Positions 26,295 through 34,929 are shown, counted from the stretch's first letter. The stretch: DNA of 64,000 bases from Bacillota bacterium (GCA_023393165.1 JAEWMJ010000029.1:1-64000), one strand, 5' to 3'. Numbers and translations: made by a program. Notes: generated by a model from the sequence alone, not told the origin.

Positions 26295-28736
26295 TTAATA
26301 TCCGACCGCCGTCATACGATCATACATATTCCCCGATACCGTTACGCCACTCGGCAGGTCTGCATACATTTTCCCATTAGGCGACCATGCGCCGAAAGCT
26401 GTGCAAAGTACGGCATATTCCCCGTCCGGGTACCACAAGGGGATATAATGCAGGGGCATATTCGCCACACTGTACGGATTAATCGGATAGCTCCATGTGC
26501 TCGAAAGCCCGCCCGGCGCATCGGATAACATCAGTTCGTAATATCCGGCAAACCCGCCGGCGTCCAATCCGTAGCCGGTTTCCGGATACGTCAGCCACAC
26601 ATCCTGTATGCCGACCAGCTTTTCCGGGTGATCGTAGTTGGTTGTCAGCACGGCGTCTGCAGTCTGCTCCACCCCGAAGCCCGATTGCACGGTATCGCCA
26701 TCCGCCACCCGGCTGTCCGGCTTGACTGCGAAAGACACGGATAGTGCCGCCGTATAGGTATGCAGCACATAATCCCCGCCCTCGTACCGGTATTCCTGCC
26801 AGGTGTGGATCGTTGAATCGGAACTGTCCGGCGCGTCCTGCAAAACTTTGTTATTGTTCAGATAGATTGCTTCCAGCCCGCTGTCCAAAGCGTCGATCTG
26901 CTGCGGCGTGTGGAGCTGCGTGACTGAGGCGGTATGCGCCATTGTATTGTTTGTTTTATTAAGTTCCGGAATAGTATCGTTGGGGTCAACAACCGCCGTA
27001 ACAGTCACATTCCCGGTTACGTTTGGCATGGTTACCCGGAATACCGCCAGATTGCTACCCACCGGGACGGGGATAGTAGAATTATATGCCGTACTCCCAA
27101 CCGTAAGCCGCACCGGAACATTTGGATTGCCTATAATGCCTGTATTATTAACTGTTACGGCGAAAACCGCATCCTGCCCCGCTATGTAATCACTTACCGG
27201 GAAGGTACAATTAAAATCAGGAAGCGAATAAACTGTTGTTGTTTTTATGAAAGTATTATTTGCGTAATTCGTTTCATTGAAACGAGTTGATCCGTCCGAA
27301 TTATAACCGATTTTTGCCGTGAATGTAGCCGTAGTGTTCCCGCTCAAAGTATTGGCTGTGATATTGTACGTTACGGTTGTACTGTCTCCGGGCAGCAATT
27401 CGTCAATTATTTGATTGGCATTGCTTATCGTAAAAGGTGTTCCAAGAGAAGAAGATGCAGCAAGTGATACCGGTACATTTACTGCCGGAAGGGATGAGCT
27501 ATTTTTATAAGTAACTGAAATTGTTCCTGTGTCTCCGGCATTATATGATGCGCTCGCTGTTATCCCGGTTGTTTGCACATCAAATAGCGGGAGAGTCGTA
27601 TCTGTGGATACAGTATTAAGATATGTCGTATTGCTTGCGTTACCGGTTGTTTCATCTCTTAGCATAAAAGTAGAGGAATTATTTGTTAAGTATATTTGAG
27701 CTACCGTTTGTATACTTTTAGCTTTTCCTGTAACAACAAAAGAAAGATGTTCCCCGCCTTTAATACTCGCAGAATCTACTAATAAATTTGCACTGACCGA
27801 AGTGCCGTCACCATTCGCAAAGCTGCTCATGGTGCCGGTTACTGCTGCCTCATTTTGTCTGCTTAAAGTAGATAGATCTGTCCAGGCAAAATCAGTATTA
27901 TATGAATAATATGCTGCCTGTGTCGGGTCTGGTATTTTAACACTGAGAGGTATACTTACAGTTGTAGAATTTACTCTTGCTGGGGTTCCAAAAGAACCTT
28001 GAAGATTGCTAAAAAAAGGTGTTGGCGTACAAAGTATATGCCTTGCTTTTTGTTCAAGATACCATTCAAACTGTATTACGCCTATATTTTGAGGTGGAAC
28101 ACCGGACATACTGAAATAGCCGCCGTCGGATCTTGATTGTGCTTGTCCGGATATTCTCTGAAATGCCATATTCGTTGCATAGTAACGAGCAGCTTGTCCT
28201 GGACCATCGGTACCTAATCCAAAAGCGCTGCCTTGATCTTTTGATCCTTGATATCCATATTCAAACATAGTTGCGTAAGCTAAAAATAGAGTTGAATAAT
28301 CAGCCGTTATTGTGCCATAAGACGTTACAGCACCATCCGGAGAATTTCTAAATGCAATAGTCGTGCCGTAAGCTCCTATGGGGCTGTTAAGTGTATAAGA
28401 ACCGCCCATGACACTAGTCCAACTTGGTTGAAGTGTTGCCGGCTGCTGCCATGTTTCACCGTTGAAAACCGATATTGGTGAACTTATAGGATAACAAGCA
28501 TACGTTGACGCTCCGCTGGTCATGAAATATCGGGATAATAGCGCCCCCGGGCCATAATAATTATATTTTATAAAATTACTTCCAACCACTTGCCAACTAG
28601 CCCCGGGAATACCACTATACCTGTCCTGGGATATAACTCCATTACCAGGCAAAGCAAAAGCAGTAGCAGAAGGAATTACTATTGATATTGCCAAAGCAAC
28701 AGCTAACACTGACAATATAAATTTTTTCTTTTTCAT
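26295..28736 (-). CDS. Secreted CARDB-domain protein, candidate pilus-associated adhesin
   Basis: An 813-residue exported protein with a signal peptide (about residues 1-28, ending in ATAFA). The first 350 residues form a domain I do not recognise. Two immunoglobulin-like CARDB repeats follow, near 380-490 and 500-610; each has the typical N-x-G or N-S-S turn and an ETNYANNT or LNKTNNT ending. The C-terminal 200 residues include YPETGYGLDAGGFAGYYELM. There is no LPxTG motif or C-terminal membrane helix. It lies 12 bases upstream of the prepilin peptidase gene inside the Tad operon. Its position suggests a pilus-linked surface or tip protein, which is inference. Confidence 0.65.
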   Translation of the reverse strand: MKKKKFILSVLAVALAISIVIPSATAFALPGNGVISQDRYSGIPGASWQVVGSNFIKYNYYGPGALLSRYFMTSGASTYACYPISSPISVFNGETWQQPATLQPSWTSVMGGSYTLNSPIGAYGTTIAFRNSPDGAVTSYGTITADYSTLFLAYATMFEYGYQGSKDQGSAFGLGTDGPGQAARYYATNMAFQRISGQAQSRSDGGYFSMSGVPPQNIGVIQFEWYLEQKARHILCTPTPFFSNLQGSFGTPARVNSTTVSIPLSVKIPDPTQAAYYSYNTDFAWTDLSTLSRQNEAAVTGTMSSFANGDGTSVSANLLVDSASIKGGEHLSFVVTGKAKSIQTVAQIYLTNNSSTFMLRDETTGNASNTTYLNTVSTDTTLPLFDVQTTGITASASYNAGDTGTISVTYKNSSSLPAVNVPVSLAASSSLGTPFTISNANQIIDELLPGDSTTVTYNITANTLSGNTTATFTAKIGYNSDGSTRFNETNYANNTFIKTTTVYSLPDFNCTFPVSDYIAGQDAVFAVTVNNTGIIGNPNVPVRLTVGSTAYNSTIPVPVGSNLAVFRVTMPNVTGNVTVTAVVDPNDTIPELNKTNNTMAHTASVTQLHTPQQIDALDSGLEAIYLNNNKVLQDAPDSSDSTIHTWQEYRYEGGDYVLHTYTAALSVSFAVKPDSRVADGDTVQSGFGVEQTADAVLTTNYDHPEKLVGIQDVWLTYPETGYGLDAGGFAGYYELMLSDAPGGLSSTWSYPINPYSVANMPLHYIPLWYPDGEYAVLCTAFGAWSPNGKMYADLPSGVTVSGNMYDRMTAVGY

Positions 28737-28809
28737 AATTTACCTCTATTCATTAGCAATTTAAAAAAGGTGTAACTGTGCAGCTACACCTAGATATTTA
28801 AATCGGAGA

Positions 28810-29298
28810 TTAAAAGTTTCTATCAGATGGAGGTTGATAAGGATTGTCATTCGGATCGGGAGTAGTGACCGGCGGAGGGTTATAGCTTGGGTCCATATGT
28901 GGCTCTGAAGGTGTTGCCGTAGGATTTGGCGTAGCTGTCGGTGCTGCCGTAGGCGCCGCTGTTGGCTTTGGTGTAGGCGCCGAAATTGGGTCGGGAGCCG
29001 CAGGGGCCGCTGTTGGTTTTGTAGTTGCAGGACTTTCGTCCGACTCTTCCTTGCTTGGTTCCGGTGCCGGGCTGACTTGAATTGAGGTCGTCGGGACAAC
29101 GCTTTCGCTCGGCGACGGTGAAGCAACCGGAGAAGTCTCCTCCGCCACCGGTTGTGAAGCCGATGGTTGTGCTTCCTGCGTCACCTGCAAAGCCGTCACC
29201 GATCCTGACGGATCGCCGCTGCCCGCATTTGCGAAAATGATGACGGCGGCAATGGCAGCGCAACTTGCTGTCAGCAGAACCTTATACATCTTCTTCAT
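28810..29298 (-). CDS. Secreted proline/threonine/alanine-rich protein
   Basis: A protein of about 162 residues: an N-terminal hydrophobic signal or anchor (residues 4-26), then a low-complexity region of P, T, A and S with repeating PTAAP-like units to the end. The ATG at 29298 has AAGGGGTGG upstream; an earlier in-frame ATG at 29352 has no site. Such regions span cell walls or are O-glycosylated. It lies in the Tad operon between the CARDB gene and a TadE-like gene, so it is probably a wall-spanning accessory factor. No enzymatic motif is seen. Confidence 0.65.
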   Translation of the reverse strand: MKKMYKVLLTASCAAIAAVIIFANAGSGDPSGSVTALQVTQEAQPSASQPVAEETSPVASPSPSESVVPTTSIQVSPAPEPSKEESDESPATTKPTAAPAAPDPISAPTPKPTAAPTAAPTATPNPTATPSEPHMDPSYNPPPVTTPDPNDNPYQPPSDRNF

Positions 29299-29373
29299 TT
29301 TTATCCACCCCTTGTATTTATCGTCTTTGATTTTCATTATATAAACAGGCATGTAAAATGCAATGTTGTCAAA

Positions 29374-29829
29374 TCAGTTCATAAAAAGGATATGTGACCG
29401 CAATGTCATTGGAATATGCACATAACTGTAATCTTCCGTTAACCGCCATGGCATCACGATATTCAGATCGGCCTGAATATTCAATACGTCCCCGTCCGCT
29501 TCGGCCGACAGATTGCTTATGGTATAAATCTCCCGATACCGGTATCCGTTTGCTTCCGCCACACATCCCGCGTTTTCAAGCCGCTGTTCTATGATCCCCA
29601 GAGCCATATCCTCCGGCACCGTAAATACCAGGTCCCGTACGCTGCTGTCTTCCTGCGTTTCATCCACCGCTATGCTGACTGACCGCTCCAGCAGGCCGCG
29701 CGCATGGCTTTCCGCGAAATACACGCTGCCTACGGAAAGCACCACAAGCGCCATCATAACAAAAAGGGGAATGATGAATAACAGCAGCATCATTGAATCC
29801 CCTTTTTCTTCTTTAAAAAACTTTTTCAC
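29374..29829 (-). CDS. TadE-like pseudopilin 1
   Basis: A 151-residue protein with a short basic leader (MKKFFKEEKG) before a hydrophobic helix beginning DSMMLLLFIIPLFVMM. This is the TadE/TadF layout in which TadV cleaves after the glycine. The remaining residues form a small extracytoplasmic domain. It overlaps the next TadE-like gene by 4 bases, and the two probably form minor pilins. Confidence 0.78.
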   Translation of the reverse strand: MKKFFKEEKGDSMMLLLFIIPLFVMMALVVLSVGSVYFAESHARGLLERSVSIAVDETQEDSSVRDLVFTVPEDMALGIIEQRLENAGCVAEANGYRYREIYTISNLSAEADGDVLNIQADLNIVMPWRLTEDYSYVHIPMTLRSHILFMN

Positions 29830-30260
29830 GGCTTATAATACACCTCGCTTATCCCGCTTGCGCTCGCGTGCAGCGTAACAGTGACCGGGCCGCTTCCCGA
29901 GAGTTCGGGGTTGATGATCGGGATCTCGACCTGCTTTATCAGCGTTACCGTAAAAGGCGTCCGAAGCTGCATCGTTTGATCCGTGCTGCTAAGCCACGCC
30001 GTATCCCAGGTTATACTGTCTGCCGTAATCCCGCTTGCCGTCTGCAGCCGACTGATCTCCGCTTCAACTTCATCCCCCACGCGCCCGGTCACCTCCGCAA
30101 AATGTGCAATAGATTTCGCCTGCGCGTTCAGCGTCAGCTGGGTGGTAAAGATGGGGAACATGAATAAGAACGTTATGGCAACGGCGAGTATTACCGGCAG
30201 TATAATCATGAGTGAAACCACCTGAGAGCTGCCTCTTTCCTCTTTTATAAAGCGCCTCAC
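29826..30260 (-). CDS. TadE-like pseudopilin 2
   Basis: A protein of about 144 residues starting at GTG 30260, with AAGGAGGA 6 bases upstream; an ATG at 30281 lies inside the preceding gene and lacks a site. The leader RRFIKEERG precedes SSQVVSLMIILPVILAVAITFLF, a class IV prepilin-type helix. The rest is a small beta-rich domain. Its GTGA start overlaps the stop of the repeat-protein gene by four bases, so it is translationally coupled within the operon. Confidence 0.76.
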   Translation of the reverse strand: MRRFIKEERGSSQVVSLMIILPVILAVAITFLFMFPIFTTQLTLNAQAKSIAHFAEVTGRVGDEVEAEISRLQTASGITADSITWDTAWLSSTDQTMQLRTPFTVTLIKQVEIPIINPELSGSGPVTVTLHASASGISEVYYKP

Positions 30261-31225
30261 TTCTCTTCCTCCTTTTCGCATAAATCCATATCCTCCGCCG
30301 TCCGTCCCTGCGCAAATCCCATACGGATTGCCTGCATCATATGAGCGGACATTTCCGTGTTCAGAATGTGCACGAGCTGCCCGTCGTTCAAGCCCTGCTG
30401 CAACGCCATCCGTATCTGGTACATCTGGCGGCTATTATACCTGCTGTCCGCATAGATGCAGATTTTATCCACCCCGAGGCCGTTTTTGAATCCGCTTCGA
30501 ATCTCCATCATCTGCTGCTCGTCAAACTCACTTTTCGCATAAATCCCCACCTGTTCTTTGGACAGTTTGTTTTCCGTAAAGCCCCAGCGTATCTGTGCCA
30601 TTTGCTGCGGAGCAAGCTCGCGGTTGGCCATAAAGGCGATCTCCCCGTCCGTCAGCCCCGATTTCCGGGCAAGACGGATCTCCGCGATCTGCGCCGGCGA
30701 AAACGTATCAAGCCGGATTTCATCCATATCCATATCCACTTCCGGCTCCGCTAGCTTTACGAATACGTTTTGAGACCTGGGTTTATCCCGCATCAGCTCC
30801 AGCCGCATCATGGCCATCTTGCGCGGTGACAACTCCGCCTTGGCAAACAGCATGATACGCTCTGGCAGCATGTTTTCTTCCAGTGCCATAAAAATCTGCC
30901 GCATTTGCTTAAGGCTGTATTCCGGCCGGGCATAAAGCTCCACTTCCTCCGGGTTCCATCCGGCAAGATACCCCCTTCGGATCAGGGCCATCTGCCCGGC
31001 GCTGAATCTCGGTCTCGCATACCGCATGATCTTTTCAAGCGGCAGCTTTTGTTTGATTCCCAGCCTCACCTGTTCGGCCTGGTTAAAATCAAATTCCCCG
31101 TTTTCCATCAGGGTGGTCTGCTCTGCAGTGAATCCGTCCTCCTGGGCCAGCAGCCTCTGCGTTTCTCTCAGCCTGTCCATCTGTTTCTTCCCTTCTTCAC
31201 CGCTCATCATGATCGAATCTTTCAT
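30257..31225 (-). CDS. Protein of tandem 29-residue helical repeats, function unknown
   Basis: About 322 residues made almost entirely of eight or nine repeats of 29-30 residues. A typical unit reads F/Y-S-x-x-Q-M-x-x-I-R-x-G followed by a second helix ending in (V/I)xxYAxxE. Examples begin FSAGQMALIRRG, YSLKQMRQIF, LAPQQMAQIRWG, FDEQQMMEIRSG and YNSRQMYQIRMA. Two helices per unit suggest an alpha-solenoid, probably a binding scaffold. One unit (near 140) is expanded by an acidic insert. The start is uncertain: ATG 31225 or the ATG pair just downstream. The gene overlaps the end of the DUF3846 gene and couples to the TadE-like genes. I know of no functional assignment. Confidence 0.7.
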   Translation of the reverse strand: MKDSIMMSGEEGKKQMDRLRETQRLLAQEDGFTAEQTTLMENGEFDFNQAEQVRLGIKQKLPLEKIMRYARPRFSAGQMALIRRGYLAGWNPEEVELYARPEYSLKQMRQIFMALEENMLPERIMLFAKAELSPRKMAMMRLELMRDKPRSQNVFVKLAEPEVDMDMDEIRLDTFSPAQIAEIRLARKSGLTDGEIAFMANRELAPQQMAQIRWGFTENKLSKEQVGIYAKSEFDEQQMMEIRSGFKNGLGVDKICIYADSRYNSRQMYQIRMALQQGLNDGQLVHILNTEMSAHMMQAIRMGFAQGRTAEDMDLCEKEEEK

Positions 31226-31480
31226 CCCGTTTAGGCGGCCTTGTTCCCCTCTCGGGTTCTGCCGGAATCGATACAATCTTGTCCCCCATCTTCATGAAAA
31301 TCTCCGGCCGGGCGAACTTCTCTTTGTACTTTTCCATTAACTTAGGAGACAGCGACGCAAAGTTGTCTTCGCTAAGTCCGCAGATAAAAAAGGTTCCGGC
31401 CAGGATATCGTATATCTCGCCGCTTTCATCCCGCAAAGCCCGGTTCAGCGGCATTCCAAGGATTTTCCCCTCGTCGTTGC
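31197..31480 (-). pseudogene. DUF3846 gene, 3' part (split by RIT element)
   Basis: From 31480 leftward the frame reads NDEGKILGMPLNRALRDE and onward, the conserved core of DUF3846 proteins, to a TGA at 31197. The N-terminal part, ending in VAVVCN, is found at 34933-35079 on the same strand, on the other side of the recombinase genes. Joining the two gives an uninterrupted DUF3846-like protein. The insertion leaves this half without its own start. DUF3846 proteins are small ICE proteins of unknown function, often next to ParB. Confidence 0.85.
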
Positions 31481-31510
31481 AAATTTTATGTGGTGCACCA
31501 CATAAAATTT
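31481..31510. repeat. Perfect 30-bp palindrome at the RIT left junction
   Basis: The 30 bases are identical to their own reverse complement, centred on GGTGCACC. They lie exactly between the DUF3846 3' half and the terminal inverted repeat of the RIT element. No matching copy exists at the right junction. It could be a recombinase binding or exchange site, or a scar of integration. Confidence 0.85.
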
Positions 31511-31538
31511 GTAATGCGTAGTTCGGTGTTATGCGTAG
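31510..31538 (+). repeat. RIT left terminal inverted repeat
   Basis: TGTAATGCGTAGTTC (31510-31524) is repeated in reverse complement at 34930-34944. ATGCGTAG recurs at 31531-31538, 17 bases on, suggesting paired recombinase binding sites. Confidence 0.75.
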
Positions 31539-31560
31539 CATAGGATAATACCTCCTTAAA

Positions 31561-31658
31561 AACTCCTGATTTAGATTGGTTATTGGCAGTTAAAAAGTCT
31601 GTGGTACTCTACATAACGTAGAGCCATGGACTCTACCAATAACATCAGGAGGCTTTTT
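31561..31658 (+). promoter_or_regulatory. ritA leader with ribosome-site-masking hairpin
   Basis: CTCCTGAT plus GTTATTGG (31563-31570, 31579-31586) pair with CCAATAAC plus ATCAGGAG (31636-31651). The right arm contains most of the ritA AGGAGG site (31647-31652). Inside, CTCTAC (31607-31612), GTAGAG (31618-31623) and CTCTAC (31631-31636) can form two mutually exclusive stems. This arrangement resembles a translation-attenuating leader that would keep recombinase expression low. The pairing is visible in the sequence; the control mechanism is inferred. Confidence 0.5.
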
Positions 31659-32894
31659 ATGATTGAATCAACAATTATACCCATCAAAGAACTGATGGGT
31701 GAAACCGAGCAGTGGCTGCTCGAAAATGGGTACAAGAAAAATACCCTGGGCGTATACAAAGCCACATGGAACCGTTTTCTTTCTTATTCGGAATCCGAAC
31801 TGTACAACCGCGAGACTGCCGAAAAGTTTTTGCTTCAATACTTCGGTGTTGATGTTCACATCCTTGATCAGCAACTCGATATGCGCATGCGCCACGCAAG
31901 GCGACACATGAATGCATTGGATGAGTTCTTCCGTAAAGGAACGGTGTGCCGCCGAAAAGTGCGCGGTATTGCAGTGATTGCCGATGATAAATACGAGTTG
32001 TTCTTTGCTGATTATCTGGACTTTTGTAAAAAGCAGAATTACTCGAAATCATGGATGTCGAACACGGCGGCGGCATTAAAAATATTTCTACTTGCTGTTC
32101 ATGTGTCAAATACCAATGATCTCAAAAGCATCAATGCAGAAACGATCAACTGTTTTGCCGATGCCCTGACCAAAGCTGAAGATATCTGTACCAATGTCCG
32201 TAGAGCGAGGTGCCGTCAAGTCGGAGTATATTTAAACTGGCTGTATATCCACAAATACACCCACAAAGATTTTTCAGCATTGCTTCCGAATTTTAAACGA
32301 ACGGCACCTCAAATTCCACAGGTATGGAGCGCCGACGAAGTTGAAAAGGTGCTTTCTGTCATTGATACCGCTAATCCTGTTGGGCGACGCAATTATGCCA
32401 TCTTCCTGATTCTAGTCAGAACTGGGTTACGGATAAGTGATGTCGTCGGCTTGAAATTTTCAAATATTGACTGGAAGAGTAACTGCATTACTCTTTCTCA
32501 GCAAAAAACGGGTAATGCGTTAAGTCTGCCAATAAACAAAGAGATCGGCCTTGCGATTATTTCCTATCTGCAAGAAGGTCGTCCAGTATCCCTGTCAGAA
32601 TATATCTTTTTGAGCCAAACAGCACCATTTCAGCCTTTAGATGAACACAACAATTTTAGTTCAGAACTCCGAAAATATATGCGCAGAGCAGAAATTGCCA
32701 TACCTCAGAAAAAGCGCACCGGGGTTCATACCTTCCGTCATTCCTTTGCTACAAATATGCTGAAACAAGGAACGTCGGTACAGGATGTTTCTCAGATCCT
32801 CGGTCATAGCAACATCAGTGTGACAGAAACATACTTAAGAGTCGATATTGAGCAAATGCGCTTGTGTTCTTTGAATCTGGGGGTGCTGTTATGA
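31659..32894 (+). CDS. ritA: Tyrosine recombinase A of RIT element
   Basis: A recombinase of about 411 residues starting at ATG 31659, 6 bases after AGGAGG; an in-frame ATG at 31626 lies within the leader hairpin and is less likely. The N-terminal half is a SAM-like core-binding domain. The catalytic domain contains RTGLRISDVVGLKF (first Arg), HTFRHSFATNML (His-x-x-Arg), LGHSNISVTETYL (His, then nucleophilic Tyr). All active-site residues are present. It overlaps ritB by four bases (ATGA). Together the three recombinases are thought to move the RIT element. Confidence 0.88.
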   Translation: MIESTIIPIKELMGETEQWLLENGYKKNTLGVYKATWNRFLSYSESELYNRETAEKFLLQYFGVDVHILDQQLDMRMRHARRHMNALDEFFRKGTVCRRKVRGIAVIADDKYELFFADYLDFCKKQNYSKSWMSNTAAALKIFLLAVHVSNTNDLKSINAETINCFADALTKAEDICTNVRRARCRQVGVYLNWLYIHKYTHKDFSALLPNFKRTAPQIPQVWSADEVEKVLSVIDTANPVGRRNYAIFLILVRTGLRISDVVGLKFSNIDWKSNCITLSQQKTGNALSLPINKEIGLAIISYLQEGRPVSLSEYIFLSQTAPFQPLDEHNNFSSELRKYMRRAEIAIPQKKRTGVHTFRHSFATNMLKQGTSVQDVSQILGHSNISVTETYLRVDIEQMRLCSLNLGVLL

Positions 32895-33856
32895 GGCAGT
32901 TTGTTTTTACCAGCCAGCTTGCGCCCATGATACAAAAATATTGGGACAACCGAAAAAGAGAAGGCTATATTTCTGATAATCAGGCGTACTACCTGTTTGA
33001 ACTTGATAACCTGGCTAAGTCGGTCTCAGATACACCTACAGTAACCAAAGAACTCATTGACGCATGGGATGCATTAAAGCCATATCTTTCGAATCGCACG
33101 AAGATTGCCCGCCACAATACCATTCGCGCTTTTGCTTCGTTTGCCTTTGCATATGATGGCATGTCATATGTCCCAGACACCAGTAAGTTGCGCAGTAATT
33201 CGACATTTGCTCCGCATATATTTTCCGTTGAAGAAATCCAACGATTATTCGATGCCTCTGACCGTTTACCTTTCAGAAAAAATGCGCCAAACAGACACCT
33301 CATTGTACCGGCTGTTATTAGACTTCTGTATTGCTGTGGATTCCGTGTTAACGAAGCCCTTCGGTTAAGGGTTGAAGATGTTGACCTGGTTGCCGGTGTC
33401 TTAACTGTTCATAACGGCAAAGGCGGTAAAGATCGATTCGTCCCAATGCACAGCAGCATGACGGAATATCTAAGAAACTATTCAGCGCAGCTTTCTGAAA
33501 ACCGAGAATGGTTTTTCCCATCTGCGTATGGTCATTATTCAAGCAACACGATTTATGAAAATTTCCGAGAACTGCTGTTTATGAGCAAGATTCCTCATAC
33601 GGGAAATGGCCCTCGTGTCCATGATTTTCGGCATACATTTGCCGTTCACACCTTGGAGAAGCAACTTTCTGAAGGATATGACCCGATGACAATTGTCCCT
33701 CGCCTTGCTGCCTATCTGGGTCACAAAAGCTACCGAGAGACATGTTGGTATATCCATTTGACAATTGCTTCATTTCCTGAGTTAGCCCAAAGGCTCGATT
33801 CAGCTTTCGCTGGAATTATTCCCGTCGCTGGAGGTGATTCTTTTGAGGAAGACTGA
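32891..33856 (+). CDS. ritB: Tyrosine recombinase B of RIT element
   Basis: About 321 residues from ATG 32891, whose ATGA overlaps the ritA stop. Active-site motifs are CCGFRVNEALRLRVEDV (Arg), HDFRHTFAVHTL (His-x-x-Arg) and LGHKSYRETCWYIH (His and Tyr). The spacing HKSYRETCWY differs from the usual GHSSIxTTxxY and is typical of the middle recombinase in RIT trios. It overlaps ritC by 14 bases. All expected catalytic residues are visible. Confidence 0.87.
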   Translation: MRQFVFTSQLAPMIQKYWDNRKREGYISDNQAYYLFELDNLAKSVSDTPTVTKELIDAWDALKPYLSNRTKIARHNTIRAFASFAFAYDGMSYVPDTSKLRSNSTFAPHIFSVEEIQRLFDASDRLPFRKNAPNRHLIVPAVIRLLYCCGFRVNEALRLRVEDVDLVAGVLTVHNGKGGKDRFVPMHSSMTEYLRNYSAQLSENREWFFPSAYGHYSSNTIYENFRELLFMSKIPHTGNGPRVHDFRHTFAVHTLEKQLSEGYDPMTIVPRLAAYLGHKSYRETCWYIHLTIASFPELAQRLDSAFAGIIPVAGGDSFEED

Positions 33857-34859
33857 TTTTACAAAAGCGATTACCGAGTATTTCTCAACCTATCTGCCGT
33901 CAACATGCGGGGTAAGTCCAAACACAAGCGCTTCATACAGGGATGCGTTCAAGTTGCTTCTTTTGTTCTTTCAAGAAGAAAAAAACGTTGCAGCTAACGG
34001 TATTGAGCTGCGCTTGCTGGATATGAAGCTCGTTTCTGAGTTCTTGGATTGGCTTGAAATATCCAGGGGTGTCTCAGTGACAACAAGGAACCAGAGGTTG
34101 GCCGCCATAAAAGCATTTGCACATTTCATTCAGTACAGATACCCGGAATATATGGAGAACTACGCTGACATCATCAATATGCGTCCAAAGAAGCACGAGA
34201 AAACATTGATACCGTTTTTAACAGAGGATGAGCTCTCAATTCTCTTTGCCCAACCTGATACAACTTCGCGTCAAGGTCTTCGCGATCTCGCTTTGCTTGT
34301 ACTTCTATATGACTCCGGGTCACGTGTTCAAGAACTCGTGGATTTGGAGTTGCGGGATATCCGCCTAACCAACCCAGCAATGATTACTCTAACTGGGAAA
34401 GGCCGTAAGGCGCGTCAGGTTCCTTTAATGAAAGATACCTGTAAGCTTATGAATAGCTATATTCAGTCTTTTCATAGGAAGCACACTTCCGGCTCGGAAC
34501 CATTATTTTTTAACAAAAAGAAAAACGCCCTTAGTCGTTACGGAGTTACATATATTCTGAAAAAATACGCCTTCAAAGCGTCACCTGTGCTGGATCCTCA
34601 AAAGATATCTCCACATGTCCTTCGCCATACAAAAGCGATGCATTTATTGCGTGCTGGTGTAAACATGATCTATATCCGGGATTTCCTTGGCCATGTGGAC
34701 ATTTCAACCACAGAGGTCTACGCACGGATAGACGCCGAAATGAAGCGAAAAGTATTTGAGGAAACGGTTCCTAATTTTACACCAAACACTACTATGCCAT
34801 GGGAGGAGGACGAAGATTTACTACAATGGTTGACACAATTCGGAAAGAAAGCATTCTGA
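33843..34859 (+). CDS. ritC: Tyrosine recombinase C of RIT element
   Basis: About 338 residues, probably from TTG 33843 with GGAGG 8 bases upstream; a GTG at 33834 sits inside that site. Motifs are YDSGSRVQELVDLELRD (Arg), HVLRHTKAMHLL (His-x-x-Arg) and LGHVDISTTEVYAR (His and Tyr). It closes the trio and is followed by a terminator at 34878-34912. Active-site residues are complete, so the trio appears functional. Confidence 0.87.
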   Translation: MRKTDFTKAITEYFSTYLPSTCGVSPNTSASYRDAFKLLLLFFQEEKNVAANGIELRLLDMKLVSEFLDWLEISRGVSVTTRNQRLAAIKAFAHFIQYRYPEYMENYADIINMRPKKHEKTLIPFLTEDELSILFAQPDTTSRQGLRDLALLVLLYDSGSRVQELVDLELRDIRLTNPAMITLTGKGRKARQVPLMKDTCKLMNSYIQSFHRKHTSGSEPLFFNKKKNALSRYGVTYILKKYAFKASPVLDPQKISPHVLRHTKAMHLLRAGVNMIYIRDFLGHVDISTTEVYARIDAEMKRKVFEETVPNFTPNTTMPWEEDEDLLQWLTQFGKKAF

Positions 34860-34877
34860 TTATGTGTAGTTATTTAT

Positions 34878-34912
34878 GGCAAAACGCTCGGAATACCGGG
34901 CGTTTTGCTTTT
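34878..34912 (+). terminator. Terminator after ritC
   Basis: GCAAAACGC and GCGTTTTGC form a 9-bp stem around a 12-base loop with further inner pairing, followed by TTTTTC. It lies 20 bases after the ritC stop. Confidence 0.8.
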
Positions 34913-34929
34913 TCACAACACATATGGCA

